Assembly (NCBI GenBank): GCA_023399595.1 | Contig: JAEWOR010000006.1 | Coordinates: 12,452 to 76,451 of the forward strand | Origin: Bacteroidota bacterium | GTDB taxonomy: Bacteria > Bacteroidota > Bacteroidia > Flavobacteriales > Weeksellaceae | Length of the DNA: 64,000 nt | Direction of reading: 5' to 3' | Part shown: positions 24,810 through 33,918 of the stretch, piece after piece | How the letters are laid out: every line of letters begins with the position of its first letter | How positions within the stretch are numbered: position 1 is the stretch's first letter | The notes under the pieces: model-generated | The model's database searches: none | What the model saw: the letters and a program-made list of their open reading frames with translations, nothing else | What the model was told of the DNA's origin: nothing | Made by a program: the position numbers and the translations under genes

Positions 24810-26606
24810 ATGAAAAATATAAGAAACTTCTGCATCATTGCACATATCGATCACGGTAAAAGTACTTTGGCAGACAGACTTTTAGAATATACCAATACAG
24901 TTACCCAAAGAGAGCTTCAATCTCAGACTTTGGATGACATGGATTTGGAAAAAGAACGCGGTATCACCATTAAATCTCACGCCATCCAAATGGACTATGA
25001 GTATAAAGGTGAAAAATTTGTTCTTAACCTTATTGACACACCAGGACACGTAGATTTTTCTTACGAAGTTTCTCGTTCTATTGCCGCTTGTGAAGGTGCT
25101 TTGCTCATTGTAGATGCAGCTCAAAGTATTCAGGCGCAAACCATTTCCAACCTTTATTTGGCGTTAGAAAACGACCTTACGATTATTCCGATTCTTAATA
25201 AAATAGACCTTCCTTCGGCTAATCCTGAAGAAGTGACCGATGAAATTATGAATCTTATCGGTTGCGAATATGAGGATGTTTTAAGAGTTTCAGGAAAAAC
25301 AGGTGATGGGGTCCACAATCTTTTAGAGCAAATCGTAGAAAGAATTCCAGCTCCAGTGGGTGAACCCGATGCACCGCTTCAAGCTTTGATTTTTGACTCT
25401 GTTTATAATCCTTTCCGAGGAATTGAAGCTTATTTTAAAGTCGTAAACGGAAGCATCAAAAAAGGCCAAAAAGTAAAATTCATGGCAACAGGAAAAACCT
25501 ATGATGCCGATGAAGTGGGAACTTTGAAACTTAAGCAACTTCCAAAACAAGAAATTAAAACAGGAGATGTTGGTTATATTATTTCCGGGATTAAAGATGC
25601 TCGCGAAGTAAAAGTGGGCGACACCATTACCGCAACAGATAATCCAGCATTGGCAGCAATCGACGGTTTCGAAGAAGTAAAACCAATGGTTTTCGCAGGT
25701 ATTTACCCTATTGAATCTGAAGATTTTGAAGAATTGAGATTTTCATTAGAAAAACTTCGATTGAATGATGCTTCTTTGGTTTTCGAGCCAGAAAGTTCTG
25801 CTGCTTTAGGATTTGGTTTCCGTTGCGGATTCTTAGGAATGCTTCACATGGAAATTGTGCAAGAGCGTTTGGATAGAGAGTTTAACATGAATGTTATTAC
25901 CACCGTTCCCAACGTATCTTACTATGGATATACAAAGAAAGAACCGGAAGTTCCTATTTTGATTAACAACCCGTCAGAAATGATGGATCCCATGACGATG
26001 GATCGCGTGGAAGAACCTTATATTAAAGCTTCTATCATCACAAAATCAGATTTTGTAGGTGCCGTAATGACGCTTTGTATTGAAAAACGTGGCGAAATTG
26101 TCAACCAAAGTTATTTAACCGCAGACAGAGTAGAATTAATTTTCAATATGCCATTGGCGGAAGTTGTTTTCGATTTCTACGATCGTTTAAAATCAATTTC
26201 TAAAGGTTATGCCTCTTTCGATTATCATCCAATCGGATTCCGTGCTTCTAAATTAGTGAAAATGGACATCTTGATTAATGGTGATATGGTGGATGCTTTA
26301 TCTTCATTAATTCACGATTCCAATGCTTATTACATTGGAAAAAGAATGTGCGAAAAATTGCGTGAGTTAATTCCAAGACAACAGTTTGACATTGCTGTTC
26401 AGGCCGCTTTGGGAGCGAAAATTATCGCTAGAGAGACCATTAAAGCGCTAAGAAAAGACGTTACCGCAAAGTGTTATGGTGGCGACATCTCCAGAAAACG
26501 TAAACTTCTTGAAAAACAAAAAGAAGGTAAGAAGAAAATGAAACAAATTGGTCGTGTAGAAGTTCCGCAATCTGCATTTATGGCTGTATTGAAGCTGAAC
26601 GATTAA
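24810..26606 (+). CDS. lepA: Elongation factor 4 (LepA)
   Basis: LepA is a ribosome-bound translational GTPase related to EF-G, linked to ribosome assembly and to mobilising stalled ribosomes. The 598-residue protein has normal length. The G domain carries 'AHIDHGKST' (G1, about residue 10), 'DTPGHVDFSYEV' (G3) and 'NKIDLPSA' (G4). The LepA-specific C-terminal domain ends 'GKKKMKQIGRVEVPQSAFMAVLKLND'. It stands alone between a promoter at 24783 and a terminator at 26627-26663. Confidence 0.97.
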   Translation: MKNIRNFCIIAHIDHGKSTLADRLLEYTNTVTQRELQSQTLDDMDLEKERGITIKSHAIQMDYEYKGEKFVLNLIDTPGHVDFSYEVSRSIAACEGALLIVDAAQSIQAQTISNLYLALENDLTIIPILNKIDLPSANPEEVTDEIMNLIGCEYEDVLRVSGKTGDGVHNLLEQIVERIPAPVGEPDAPLQALIFDSVYNPFRGIEAYFKVVNGSIKKGQKVKFMATGKTYDADEVGTLKLKQLPKQEIKTGDVGYIISGIKDAREVKVGDTITATDNPALAAIDGFEEVKPMVFAGIYPIESEDFEELRFSLEKLRLNDASLVFEPESSAALGFGFRCGFLGMLHMEIVQERLDREFNMNVITTVPNVSYYGYTKKEPEVPILINNPSEMMDPMTMDRVEEPYIKASIITKSDFVGAVMTLCIEKRGEIVNQSYLTADRVELIFNMPLAEVVFDFYDRLKSISKGYASFDYHPIGFRASKLVKMDILINGDMVDALSSLIHDSNAYYIGKRMCEKLRELIPRQQFDIAVQAALGAKIIARETIKALRKDVTAKCYGGDISRKRKLLEKQKEGKKKMKQIGRVEVPQSAFMAVLKLND

Positions 26607-26626
26607 TTTATAGATAATATCAAACA

Positions 26627-26663
26627 TACCCCCCGGCATGAACTTCGTTAATGCCGAGGGGTA
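26627..26663 (+). terminator. Terminator after lepA
   Basis: A 13-base stem with one mismatch (TACCCCCCGGCAT against ATGCCGAGGGGTA) and an 11-base loop. It is unusually GC-rich for this genome. T-tract is weak. Confidence 0.7.
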
Positions 26664-26717
26664 ATTATATGAAGCATTCGTATTCTTCCAAAAAATAAAG
26701 AAAGGAATAAAAAAAAA

Positions 26718-26737
26718 TCCCTTCAAAAATGAAGGGA
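26718..26737 (-). terminator. Terminator after the small membrane protein gene
   Basis: Read leftward: an eight-base stem TCCCTTCA/TGAAGGGA with a four-base loop, followed by seven Ts. Confidence 0.8.
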
Positions 26738-26761
26738 TTATATATTGAAAATTAAATTTTC

Positions 26762-27040
26762 TTAGTGATGAGCTTCATGAATAAAAGGGCCATTCCCTTT
26801 TGGCTGATTGTAGATTACTTCTACACCATCTTGCTCATAAATATTCTTTCTTCTAATATCTTCAGGATCAAAAGCTTTTGTCTTACCAAAATATTCCATT
26901 AATCCTTCAGATAGCCACAATGGGATTACAAATCCGAAGAACATAAAAATACACCAAAATCCTACTAAGAACATTATGATGAAATAAACTGTCCAAAGGA
27001 ATTGATAAAAAGGCCAAAATGAAGATAATATCGTTAACAT
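26762..27040 (-). CDS. Small two-helix membrane protein
   Basis: A 92-residue protein with two adjacent hydrophobic segments in its first 50 residues ('FYQFLWTVYFIIMFLVGFWCIFMFFGFVIPLWL'), then a polar tail ending 'GPFIHEAHH'. No family is recognised. It sits between lepA and the class I fumarase with its own terminator at 26718-26737, so it appears to be expressed as a single gene. Confidence 0.6.
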   Translation of the reverse strand: MLTILSSFWPFYQFLWTVYFIIMFLVGFWCIFMFFGFVIPLWLSEGLMEYFGKTKAFDPEDIRRKNIYEQDGVEVIYNQPKGNGPFIHEAHH

Positions 27041-27135
27041 TGTTTTCAGTATTTAGGGCAAAAATACTCTAATTTTTTGTTTAAACAAAAGTTTTAAAGA
27101 TGATTTTTGCAATTTAAAATTATTTTAAAAAATTA

Positions 27136-28740
27136 CTACGCCAAATTAGCAAAGAAATCGTTGCCTTTGTTGTCTGTGATGATGAATGCAGGGAAATCTA
27201 CCACTTCAATTTTACGAACCGCTTCCATTCCTAATTCTGGGAAATCTACCACTTCCACAGATTTGATGTTTTCTTTTGCTAAAATCGCCGCTGGACCACC
27301 GATAGAGCCTAAATAGAATCCACCATACTTTCCGCAAGCGTTGGTTACATCTTTACTTCTGTTTCCTTTGGCAAGCATTACCATACTTCCGCCATTCGCT
27401 TGGAATTCATCTACGTAAACATCCATTCTTCCCGCCGTTGTCGGTCCGAAACTTCCTGAAGGCATTCCTTCTGGTGTTTTTGCTGGTCCCGCATAATAAA
27501 TGGGGTGATTTTTAAAATATTCTGGCATGGGCTGTCCTGCATCCAATAATTCTTTGATTTTTGCGTGAGCGATATCTCTAGCAACAATCAGCGTTCCGTT
27601 CAATTTTAAGCGGGTTTTGATTGGATATTTTGAAAGTTCGGCAAGAATTTCTGGCATTGGACGATTTAAGTCAATCTCTACGGCCTCTTCCAAATGTGGA
27701 GGTGTTGCAGGTAAAAATTTCTCAGGATTGGTTTCCAATTGCTCCAAGAAAATCCCGTCTTTTGTAATTTTCCCTTTGATATTTCTATCCGCAGAACAAG
27801 AAACACCCATTCCAACTGGACAAGAAGCTGCATGACGCGGTAAACGAATCACTCGAACATCATGCGTTAAATATTTTCCACCAAACTGAGCTCCGATAGA
27901 AGATTTTTGACAAATTTCCTGAACTCTTTTTTCCCATTCCAAATCACGGAAGGCTTGGCCGCCCATATTTCCTTCGGTTGGAAGATTGTCATAATAACCT
28001 GCACTTGCTTTTTTCACCGCTGCTAAATTTGCTTCCGCAGAAGTTCCGCCAATTACCAAAGCCAAATGGTAAGGAGGACAAGCTGCAGTTCCCAAATCCA
28101 TGATTTTTTCTTTGATGAAAGCCTCTAGAGAAGCATCATTCAACAAAGATTTTGTTTTTTGATACAGAAAAGTTTTGTTCGCAGAGCCACCCCCTTTCGC
28201 TAAAAATAAAAATTTGTAAGCATTCCCTTCTTCCGCATAAATATCAATTTGTGCAGGCAAGTTAGAACCCGAATTTTTCTCCTCAAACATCGTTAGAGGA
28301 ACAATTTGAGAATATCTTAAATTTTGTTCTTGGTAAGTGTTGTAAATTCCTTTCGAAATCCATTCTGCGTCGTTGCATCCTGTGTACACATTCTCCCCTT
28401 TTTTAGCCACACAAATAGCAGTCCCGGTGTCTTGACAAGAAGGTAAAGCTCCCTGAACCGCTACAGATGCGTTTTGTAGAAGATTATACGCCACGAAACG
28501 GTCGTTGTCCGTAGCCTCTGGATCGTCGATAATATTTTTAAGTTTTTGCAAATGCGCTGAACGAAGCAAAAAGGAAACGTCTTTCATCGCGTTTTCAGAT
28601 AAAAGTTCCAACGCTTTTGGATCAACAGAAAGAATTTCTCTGTCGCCCAATTTTTCAACTTTTACGTAATCTGAACTTAGTTTTTTGTATTGTGTATCGT
28701 CTTTTAGAATAGGAAATGGTTCCTGATATGAAAATTCCAT
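27136..28740 (-). CDS. Class I (iron-sulfur) fumarate hydratase
   Basis: This enzyme hydrates fumarate to malate with an oxygen-sensitive 4Fe-4S cluster. The 534-residue protein contains both the alpha-like part (cluster cysteine in 'GALPSCQDTGTAI', and 'RHAASCPVGMGVSCSADRNIKG') and the beta-like C-terminal part ('ARDIAHAKIKELLDAGQPMPEYF', 'GPTTAGRMDVYVDEFQANGG') in one chain, as in single-chain FumA/FumB. It is divergent from the SDR-fumC pair, so a cluster-dependent and a cluster-free fumarase are encoded within 1 kb of each other. The Fe-S assembly operon lies a few kb further on. Confidence 0.95.
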   Translation of the reverse strand: MEFSYQEPFPILKDDTQYKKLSSDYVKVEKLGDREILSVDPKALELLSENAMKDVSFLLRSAHLQKLKNIIDDPEATDNDRFVAYNLLQNASVAVQGALPSCQDTGTAICVAKKGENVYTGCNDAEWISKGIYNTYQEQNLRYSQIVPLTMFEEKNSGSNLPAQIDIYAEEGNAYKFLFLAKGGGSANKTFLYQKTKSLLNDASLEAFIKEKIMDLGTAACPPYHLALVIGGTSAEANLAAVKKASAGYYDNLPTEGNMGGQAFRDLEWEKRVQEICQKSSIGAQFGGKYLTHDVRVIRLPRHAASCPVGMGVSCSADRNIKGKITKDGIFLEQLETNPEKFLPATPPHLEEAVEIDLNRPMPEILAELSKYPIKTRLKLNGTLIVARDIAHAKIKELLDAGQPMPEYFKNHPIYYAGPAKTPEGMPSGSFGPTTAGRMDVYVDEFQANGGSMVMLAKGNRSKDVTNACGKYGGFYLGSIGGPAAILAKENIKSVEVVDFPELGMEAVRKIEVVDFPAFIITDNKGNDFFANLA

Positions 28741-28853
28741 TAGAAAAATTTTTGTAGAAAATTAAAGATGTAAAAATAAGGAATACAAAATGCTCATGTT
28801 GAATAAAATGCGTGAAAAAAATCACTTCTATCGATATTTATAATCAATATAAA

Positions 28854-28884
28854 TTGGCTTAGAAAAAATTTCTTCCTAACTTTA
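28854..28884 (+). promoter_or_regulatory. Possible promoter of the SDR-fumC pair
   Basis: TTG at 28854-28856, 20 bases, then TAACTTTA at 28877-28884, seven of eight matches to TAnnTTTG. The ATG is at 28893, so the leader would be very short. Confidence 0.4.
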
Positions 28885-28892
28885 ATTTCGCA

Positions 28893-29663
28893 ATGAAAAA
28901 ATCAACAAAAAAAGTAGGAATTATCGGCTGTGGTTGGCTAGGAATAAGACTTGCAAAGCATTTGATGACACAATTTCAAGTTTTTACAACTACCACATCA
29001 GAAAAAAAGAAAATAGATTTGGAACGACTTGGAATTCCGACCTGGGTGGTTAATTTTGATTCCGACAAAGGTTTAAAACCAAACGAAAACTGGCTCGGTT
29101 TAGATGCAATCATTATCACCGTTCCGTTTTCTAAATCTCATAATGTTGAACAATTGAAAGAGCGGTTTAAAACATTGAGTAAATTTATTCAAGGTTTCCC
29201 AAAACAAGTATTTCTTATGAGCTCTGTTGGAATTTATCCTCAAATGAATCAGAAAATTACCGAAGCCAATTTGGATAAAACTCAATTAAACCCTACGATT
29301 CTTGCTGTTGAAAATTTAATGAAGAAGCAATTTCCGCAAATCAATATTTTACGATTGGGCGGATTGATGGGAGATGATCGTTATATAAGTAAATACAAAA
29401 TTTCGGAACCCAATCAAATAGTGAATCACATTCATTTTGATGACATTGTAAATATTATCGAAAAGATGATTGATGAAAATTGGAATACGAAGAAATATAA
29501 TTTGGTAGCACCTTTGCATCCAACAAAACAAGAGGTTATCGACTACCAAACCCAAAAAGTAGAAACAAAGATTCAGGAAACTTATGGTAGAGAAATTAGT
29601 TCAGCACTTTTAATCAATGATTTAAAATATCAATTCCATCATCCTGATCCAACAAAATTTTAA
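28893..29663 (+). CDS. NAD(P)-binding SDR/epimerase-like protein
   Basis: A 256-residue Rossmann-fold protein. The glycine motif 'KVGIIGCGWLGIRLAKHL' lies at residues 7-24 and 'VFLMSSVGIYPQMNQKITE' resembles the active-site strand of extended SDRs, but the YxxxK motif is not obvious. It is like the YeeZ group of uncharacterised epimerase-like proteins. The substrate is unknown. The fumC start follows 15 bases after its stop, so the two are probably one transcript. Confidence 0.75.
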   Translation: MKKSTKKVGIIGCGWLGIRLAKHLMTQFQVFTTTTSEKKKIDLERLGIPTWVVNFDSDKGLKPNENWLGLDAIIITVPFSKSHNVEQLKERFKTLSKFIQGFPKQVFLMSSVGIYPQMNQKITEANLDKTQLNPTILAVENLMKKQFPQINILRLGGLMGDDRYISKYKISEPNQIVNHIHFDDIVNIIEKMIDENWNTKKYNLVAPLHPTKQEVIDYQTQKVETKIQETYGREISSALLINDLKYQFHHPDPTKF

Positions 29664-29678
29664 TCAAATCTTAAAAAA

Positions 29679-31073
29679 ATGGAATACAGAATAGAACACG
29701 ACACGATGGGCGAAGTAAAAGTCCCTGCCGATAAATATTGGGGTGCCCAAACCGAAAGATCACGTAACAATTTTAAAATTGGTCCCGAAGCATCCATGCC
29801 TCACGAAATCATCGAAGCTTTTGCGTATTTAAAAAAAGCGGCGGCTTTTGCTAATGCAGATTTAGGCGTACTTCCAACAGAAAAAAGAGACATGATTGCA
29901 AGAGTTTGTGAAGAAATTTTGGACGGAAAACTCAACGATCAATTTCCGTTGGTGATTTGGCAAACGGGTTCTGGAACACAATCCAACATGAATGTGAATG
30001 AAGTTATCTCTAACCGAGCTCATGTTCTCAATGGCGGGAAGTTGGGCGAAACATCTGAAATTCATCCAAATGATGACGTCAACAAATCTCAATCATCCAA
30101 CGATACTTATCCAACGGCAATGCACATTGCAGCATACAAAAAAGTAGTAGAACAAACCATTCCAGCTGTTGAAAAACTAAAAATTACGTTGAAAGAAAAA
30201 TCCGATGCTTTTAAGGATATTGTGAAGATTGGTAGAACGCATTTAATGGATGCAACGCCATTAACGCTCGGACAAGAATTTTCGGGTTATGTGGCTCAAT
30301 TGGAATTTGGTTTACGCGCTCTGAAAAACACACTTCCGCATCTTTCAGAATTAGCTTTGGGCGGAACAGCAGTTGGAACAGGCCTCAACACTCCAAAAGC
30401 ATACGATGTAAAAGTCGCAGAATATATTGCAAAATTTACGGGACATCCTTTCATCACGGCAGAAAATAAATTTGAAGCTTTGGCCGCTCACGATGCAATC
30501 GTAGAATCTCACGGCGCTTTGAAACAATTGGCGGTTTCACTTTTCAAAATTGCACAAGATATCAGAATGTTGGCTTCTGGACCTCGTTCAGGAATTGGCG
30601 AAATTCATATTCCAGAAAATGAACCTGGCTCATCCATCATGCCCGGAAAAGTAAATCCCACCCAAAACGAAGCTCTGACTATGGTTTGTGCTCAAGTTTT
30701 AGGAAATGACACCACGATTTCGTTTGCAGGAACGCAAGGAAATTATGAACTCAATGTTTTCAAACCTGTGATGGCGTACAATTTTTTACAATCGGCGCAG
30801 TTGATTGCAGATGCTTGTATTTCATTCAACGTTCATTGTGCAGTGGGAATTGAACCGAATTTACCAAGAATTAAAGAATTAGTGGATAAATCTTTAATGT
30901 TGGTTACGGCATTAAATACGCATATCGGCTACGAAAACGCTGCAAAAATTGCGAAAACAGCTCACAAAAACGGAACAACTTTAAAAGAAGAAGCTATTAA
31001 TCTTGGATTGTTAACGGCAGAACAATTTGATGAATGGGTAAAACCTGAAGACATGGTGGGAAGTTTGAAGTAG
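29679..31073 (+). CDS. fumC: Class II fumarate hydratase
   Basis: FumC hydrates fumarate in the TCA cycle without a metal cluster. The 464-residue tetrameric lyase starts 'MEYRIEHDTMGEVKVPADKYWGAQTERS' and has the superfamily signature 'GSSIMPGKVNPTQNE' at about residue 320, with 'TGSGTQSNMNVNEV' and 'GRTHLMDATPLTLGQEFSG' also intact. It follows the SDR gene by 15 bases and is terminated near 31121-31150. Confidence 0.96.
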   Translation: MEYRIEHDTMGEVKVPADKYWGAQTERSRNNFKIGPEASMPHEIIEAFAYLKKAAAFANADLGVLPTEKRDMIARVCEEILDGKLNDQFPLVIWQTGSGTQSNMNVNEVISNRAHVLNGGKLGETSEIHPNDDVNKSQSSNDTYPTAMHIAAYKKVVEQTIPAVEKLKITLKEKSDAFKDIVKIGRTHLMDATPLTLGQEFSGYVAQLEFGLRALKNTLPHLSELALGGTAVGTGLNTPKAYDVKVAEYIAKFTGHPFITAENKFEALAAHDAIVESHGALKQLAVSLFKIAQDIRMLASGPRSGIGEIHIPENEPGSSIMPGKVNPTQNEALTMVCAQVLGNDTTISFAGTQGNYELNVFKPVMAYNFLQSAQLIADACISFNVHCAVGIEPNLPRIKELVDKSLMLVTALNTHIGYENAAKIAKTAHKNGTTLKEEAINLGLLTAEQFDEWVKPEDMVGSLK

Positions 31074-31120
31074 AATAAAGAATCACGAGACGAGAGGTAA
31101 GAATTAAGATTTAAAATTAG

Positions 31121-31150
31121 AAAACCTCTGAGAAATTTCTCAGAGGTTTT
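31121..31150. terminator. Terminator after fumC
   Basis: A 13-base perfect stem (AAAACCTCTGAGA/TCTCAGAGGTTTT) with a four-base loop, symmetric enough to act in both directions. The remaining 150 bases up to the ABC gene hold nothing I can identify. Confidence 0.85.
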
Positions 31151-31300
31151 CTAATTGCAAAATTTAGTTTTAGAATAAATAAAAGAAGAACATTAATGCT
31201 AGTTTAAAATCCTTTATATATTTCAGTATTAAACTAAAAACATAGTATTGAAATAGTGACAATGAATCACGTTTTGAGGATCTGAAATCATCATTTGAAA

Positions 31301-32011
31301 TTAAGAAAGGACAACCTGATCTGCAAAATATTGTTCCAAATCTCTCAAGGTTTCTGGACTTGTTTGAATATCTCTTACCAATTCACCTTTGTTGAGCACT
31401 ACAATTCTATCACAAACTTCCGTGGTGTGAGAAAGGTCGTGACTAGAAATTAAAAAAGTAATATTGTCATTTTTTGACCAATTTTTAATCAAAAACTTGA
31501 GTTTAATTTGTGTTGAAGGATCAAGATTAGCAAAAGGTTCATCTAAAACAATTACTTTAGGAGTTCCTATTAAAGCACCAACAATACCCACTTTTTTCAT
31601 ATTTCCTTTAGAAAGATCGCGGATATATTTTCCGGCTTTTAAAATTTCACCGTTAAAAAAATCATCAAACTGCTTTAAAAATTCATCCACATTCAATTTG
31701 TTTTGACCTCGAAGTTCTCCTAAAAAATAAAAATATTCTTCTGGCGTTAGATAACCAATCAAAAACGTCTCGTCAATAAATGCAGAAACATCATTTTTCC
31801 ATTTTTCAGAAGTGTTGACTTGTTCTCCATTGATATGAACACTACCGCTAGTCGCCTGAATTAAATCTAATAAACAACTAAAAAGAGTGGTCTTTCCTGC
31901 TCCATTATTCCCGACTAAACCGAAAGTTTGCCCGTCTGGAATATCTAAATTTGGAATATCTAAAACTTTATTATTCCCGTAAACCTTTGATATATTTTGA
32001 ATTGAAATCAT
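31301..32011 (-). CDS. ABC transporter ATP-binding protein
   Basis: A 236-residue ABC ATPase. Walker A is 'GLVGNNGAGKTTLF' at about residues 31-44, the signature is 'RDLSKGNMKKVGIVGALIG' (LSKGN rather than LSGGQ), Walker B is 'KVIVLDEPFANLD' and the switch histidine is in 'LISSHDLSHTTEVCD'. This LSKG form is usual in ATPases paired with ABC-2 type or DUF5687-like permeases. No permease is adjacent; the DUF5687 protein at 591-2057 is a candidate partner. It follows sufD on the same strand but beyond that gene's terminator. Confidence 0.88.
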   Translation of the reverse strand: MISIQNISKVYGNNKVLDIPNLDIPDGQTFGLVGNNGAGKTTLFSCLLDLIQATSGSVHINGEQVNTSEKWKNDVSAFIDETFLIGYLTPEEYFYFLGELRGQNKLNVDEFLKQFDDFFNGEILKAGKYIRDLSKGNMKKVGIVGALIGTPKVIVLDEPFANLDPSTQIKLKFLIKNWSKNDNITFLISSHDLSHTTEVCDRIVVLNKGELVRDIQTSPETLRDLEQYFADQVVLS

Positions 32012-32077
32012 TTTATCAATTTAATTAACGATAAAAATACATTATTAATTTGTGATGAAAAAATTCCTTAAATCAAA

Positions 32078-32106
32078 AAAAGACAACTTTTCCAAAGCTG
32101 TCTTTT
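32078..32106 (-). terminator. Terminator of the suf operon
   Basis: Read leftward: a 13-base stem with one G-T pair (AAAAGACAGCTTT with AAAGTTGTCTTTT), three-base loop, then Ts. It lies 23 bases past the sufD stop. Confidence 0.75.
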
Positions 32107-32128
32107 AAAATATATGTGAAAATCTATT

Positions 32129-33436
32129 TTATTCTACCACTAAATCCACTCCCAATTTCTCTGCTAAAAGCGAGGAAACCTTTTGTTTCAATGGCTCTAT
32201 GTCGATATTTTGCATGGCATCATGAGCAAAAGCATATAACAATAAAGCTCTAGCTTCTTTCTCAGAAATTCCACGTGCACGAAGATAAAATAAAGCTTCA
32301 CTATCCAATTGTCCAACTGTGCAACCGTGAGAACATTTTACGTCGTCTGCGAAAATTTCCAATTGCGGTTTGGTATCAATTGTTGCACCTTCGTTCAACA
32401 AAACATTGTTATTTTGCTGATAAGCATTGGTTTTTTGAGCAATTTTATCAACAAAAACTTTTCCGTTGAAAACACCATGAGATTTTCCACCAAAAATTCC
32501 TTTATAGTTTTGGTAAGACTCACAATGCGGCGTTTTGTGATGAACTGCGGTGTGATGATCCACCAATTGTTCGTGATCAATCACCGTAATTCCGTTCATA
32601 AAAGAATTGATATTTTCTCCATTATGAATGAAATCTAAGTTATTACGAACCAATTTCCCACCAAAAGAAAACGTATTTACCGTCGCTAAACTGTCTCTTT
32701 CTTGTTTTGCGTAAGTGCTATCAATTAAATACGATGTATCGCTATCATTTTGAAGTTTATGCCAATCCGCTTTTGCATTTGAATATGCAAAAATTTCTGT
32801 TACTGAATTCGTGAACACAAAACTTTCATCAAAATTATGGTGACTTTCAATGATTTCTACTTTTGAACCTTCTTCAACAATTAATAAATTTCGCGTGTTG
32901 TAAAATGTATTTTCTTGTTGATTTTGAGAAAGATAAAACACATGAATTGGTCTTTCAATCACCGTATTTTTGGGAACATGAAGGAAGAATCCGAATTTGC
33001 AATACGCTTCATTCAAATCCACAAAAGGATTGTTTTCTAAAGCGATGGTATTGAAATATTTTTCGAAAACGCTCTTATGTTTTTCGTCATTCAAAGCATA
33101 ATTGAAAGAAAGCATCTCTACATTTCCGATGGAAATTTTAGACAGTTCCTTATGCAATTCACCATTTACAAAAACGATGTAATCGAAATTTTCTTCCCCC
33201 AAATGCAACTCATCAATCTGTTCTTTAGTGATATGATGCTCTTTGGTCGCGAAAAAATTGTAGTTTTTTTCGGTAATTTCCTTAAGGTTGGTGTATTTAT
33301 ATTCTTCGTCTTTCTTCGTTGGAAAGCCAATTTCCTCAAACTTTTTCAAAGCCTGAATTCTGTTGTCATCCAAAAAACGATGACTTAGAGTTCCTAAAAA
33401 ATCCGAATGATTATTTGTAATTTGTTCTAATATCAT
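32129..33436 (-). CDS. sufD: Fe-S cluster assembly protein SufD
   Basis: SufD forms the SufBC2D scaffold on which Fe-S clusters are built. The 435-residue protein has the SufB/D core ('NTFSFGGKLVRNNLDF', 'HHTAVHHKTPHCESYQNYKGIFGGKSHGVFNGKV') and the late histidine region 'EIFADDVKCSHGCTVGQLD' with the conserved 'CSHG'. It is the last gene of the suf operon. Its ATG lies at the inner edge of an inverted repeat belonging to the neighbouring four-helix-bundle cassette. Confidence 0.94.
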   Translation of the reverse strand: MILEQITNNHSDFLGTLSHRFLDDNRIQALKKFEEIGFPTKKDEEYKYTNLKEITEKNYNFFATKEHHITKEQIDELHLGEENFDYIVFVNGELHKELSKISIGNVEMLSFNYALNDEKHKSVFEKYFNTIALENNPFVDLNEAYCKFGFFLHVPKNTVIERPIHVFYLSQNQQENTFYNTRNLLIVEEGSKVEIIESHHNFDESFVFTNSVTEIFAYSNAKADWHKLQNDSDTSYLIDSTYAKQERDSLATVNTFSFGGKLVRNNLDFIHNGENINSFMNGITVIDHEQLVDHHTAVHHKTPHCESYQNYKGIFGGKSHGVFNGKVFVDKIAQKTNAYQQNNNVLLNEGATIDTKPQLEIFADDVKCSHGCTVGQLDSEALFYLRARGISEKEARALLLYAFAHDAMQNIDIEPLKQKVSSLLAEKLGVDLVVE

Positions 33437-33907
33437 ATTTGAAATTTGAGGTTTGAGATTTGAAATTCATGATGTTAAACCTTAGTTTATTCACCATTAT
33501 TTCTATTGAATTTATTTCCTTTATGAGTTGAATTTTTCAGATAGTTAATAAATCCCGAAAGTTTTTTTGAAATCTCTAAACTCTCATTTTTTAGTTTTAA
33601 ATAAGTTTCTTCGTCTAAATATTTTCTATCAAATGCTCTTATAAGTTGCGATCGAACTTCTCCCGCAGACCCTTTGGATATTGTTAAAAAATTAACAAAT
33701 TCACGATTGCCTTCTCTTTCGAAACCTTCAGCGATATTATCCATTATCGACGAAGAAGCTCTGTCAATTTGTGTTTTATCATACCTTTGAAATCTATCAT
33801 TGAGCAAACAATTTTGATGAATAGACTCGCAAAATTTTCTAGCATTTTGCCAAATTTCCAAATCTTCAAAATTATTTATCGTTCCCACAATTTCAAATTT
33901 CAAATAT
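33435..33907. repeat. 15-bp inverted repeats flanking the first four-helix-bundle gene
   Basis: ATATTTGAAATTTGA at 33435-33449 and its exact complement at 33893-33907 enclose the gene at 33487-33903. Further near-copies of TTTGAGATTTGAAATT extend the left side. The right arm overlaps the gene's apparent start and the left arm reaches the sufD start codon. Confidence 0.7.
33487..33903 (-). CDS. Four-helix-bundle (S23/IVP-like) protein between sufC and sufD
   Basis: A 138-residue member of the four-helix-bundle family first known from intervening sequences in 23S rRNA genes. Features visible are 'FEDLEIWQNARKFCESIHQ', 'QIDRASSSIMDNIAEGFEREGNREFVNFLTISKGSAGEVRSQLIRAF' and the closing helix 'KNESLEISKKLSGFINYL'. 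The frame begins at a TTG (33903) inside an inverted repeat; a GTG at 33888 is an alternative. The family has no known enzymatic role. It lies in the sufC-sufD gap in the operon's direction and is one of three such genes in this operon. Confidence 0.8.
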   Translation of the reverse strand: MKFEIVGTINNFEDLEIWQNARKFCESIHQNCLLNDRFQRYDKTQIDRASSSIMDNIAEGFEREGNREFVNFLTISKGSAGEVRSQLIRAFDRKYLDEETYLKLKNESLEISKKLSGFINYLKNSTHKGNKFNRNNGE

Positions 33908-33918
33908 CGAATCTCGAA

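Noticed and set aside
26448..26726. Open frame of 92 codons on the minus strand across the lepA end
   Set aside because: It overlaps the conserved lepA C-terminus and the lepA terminator, and shows no family features.
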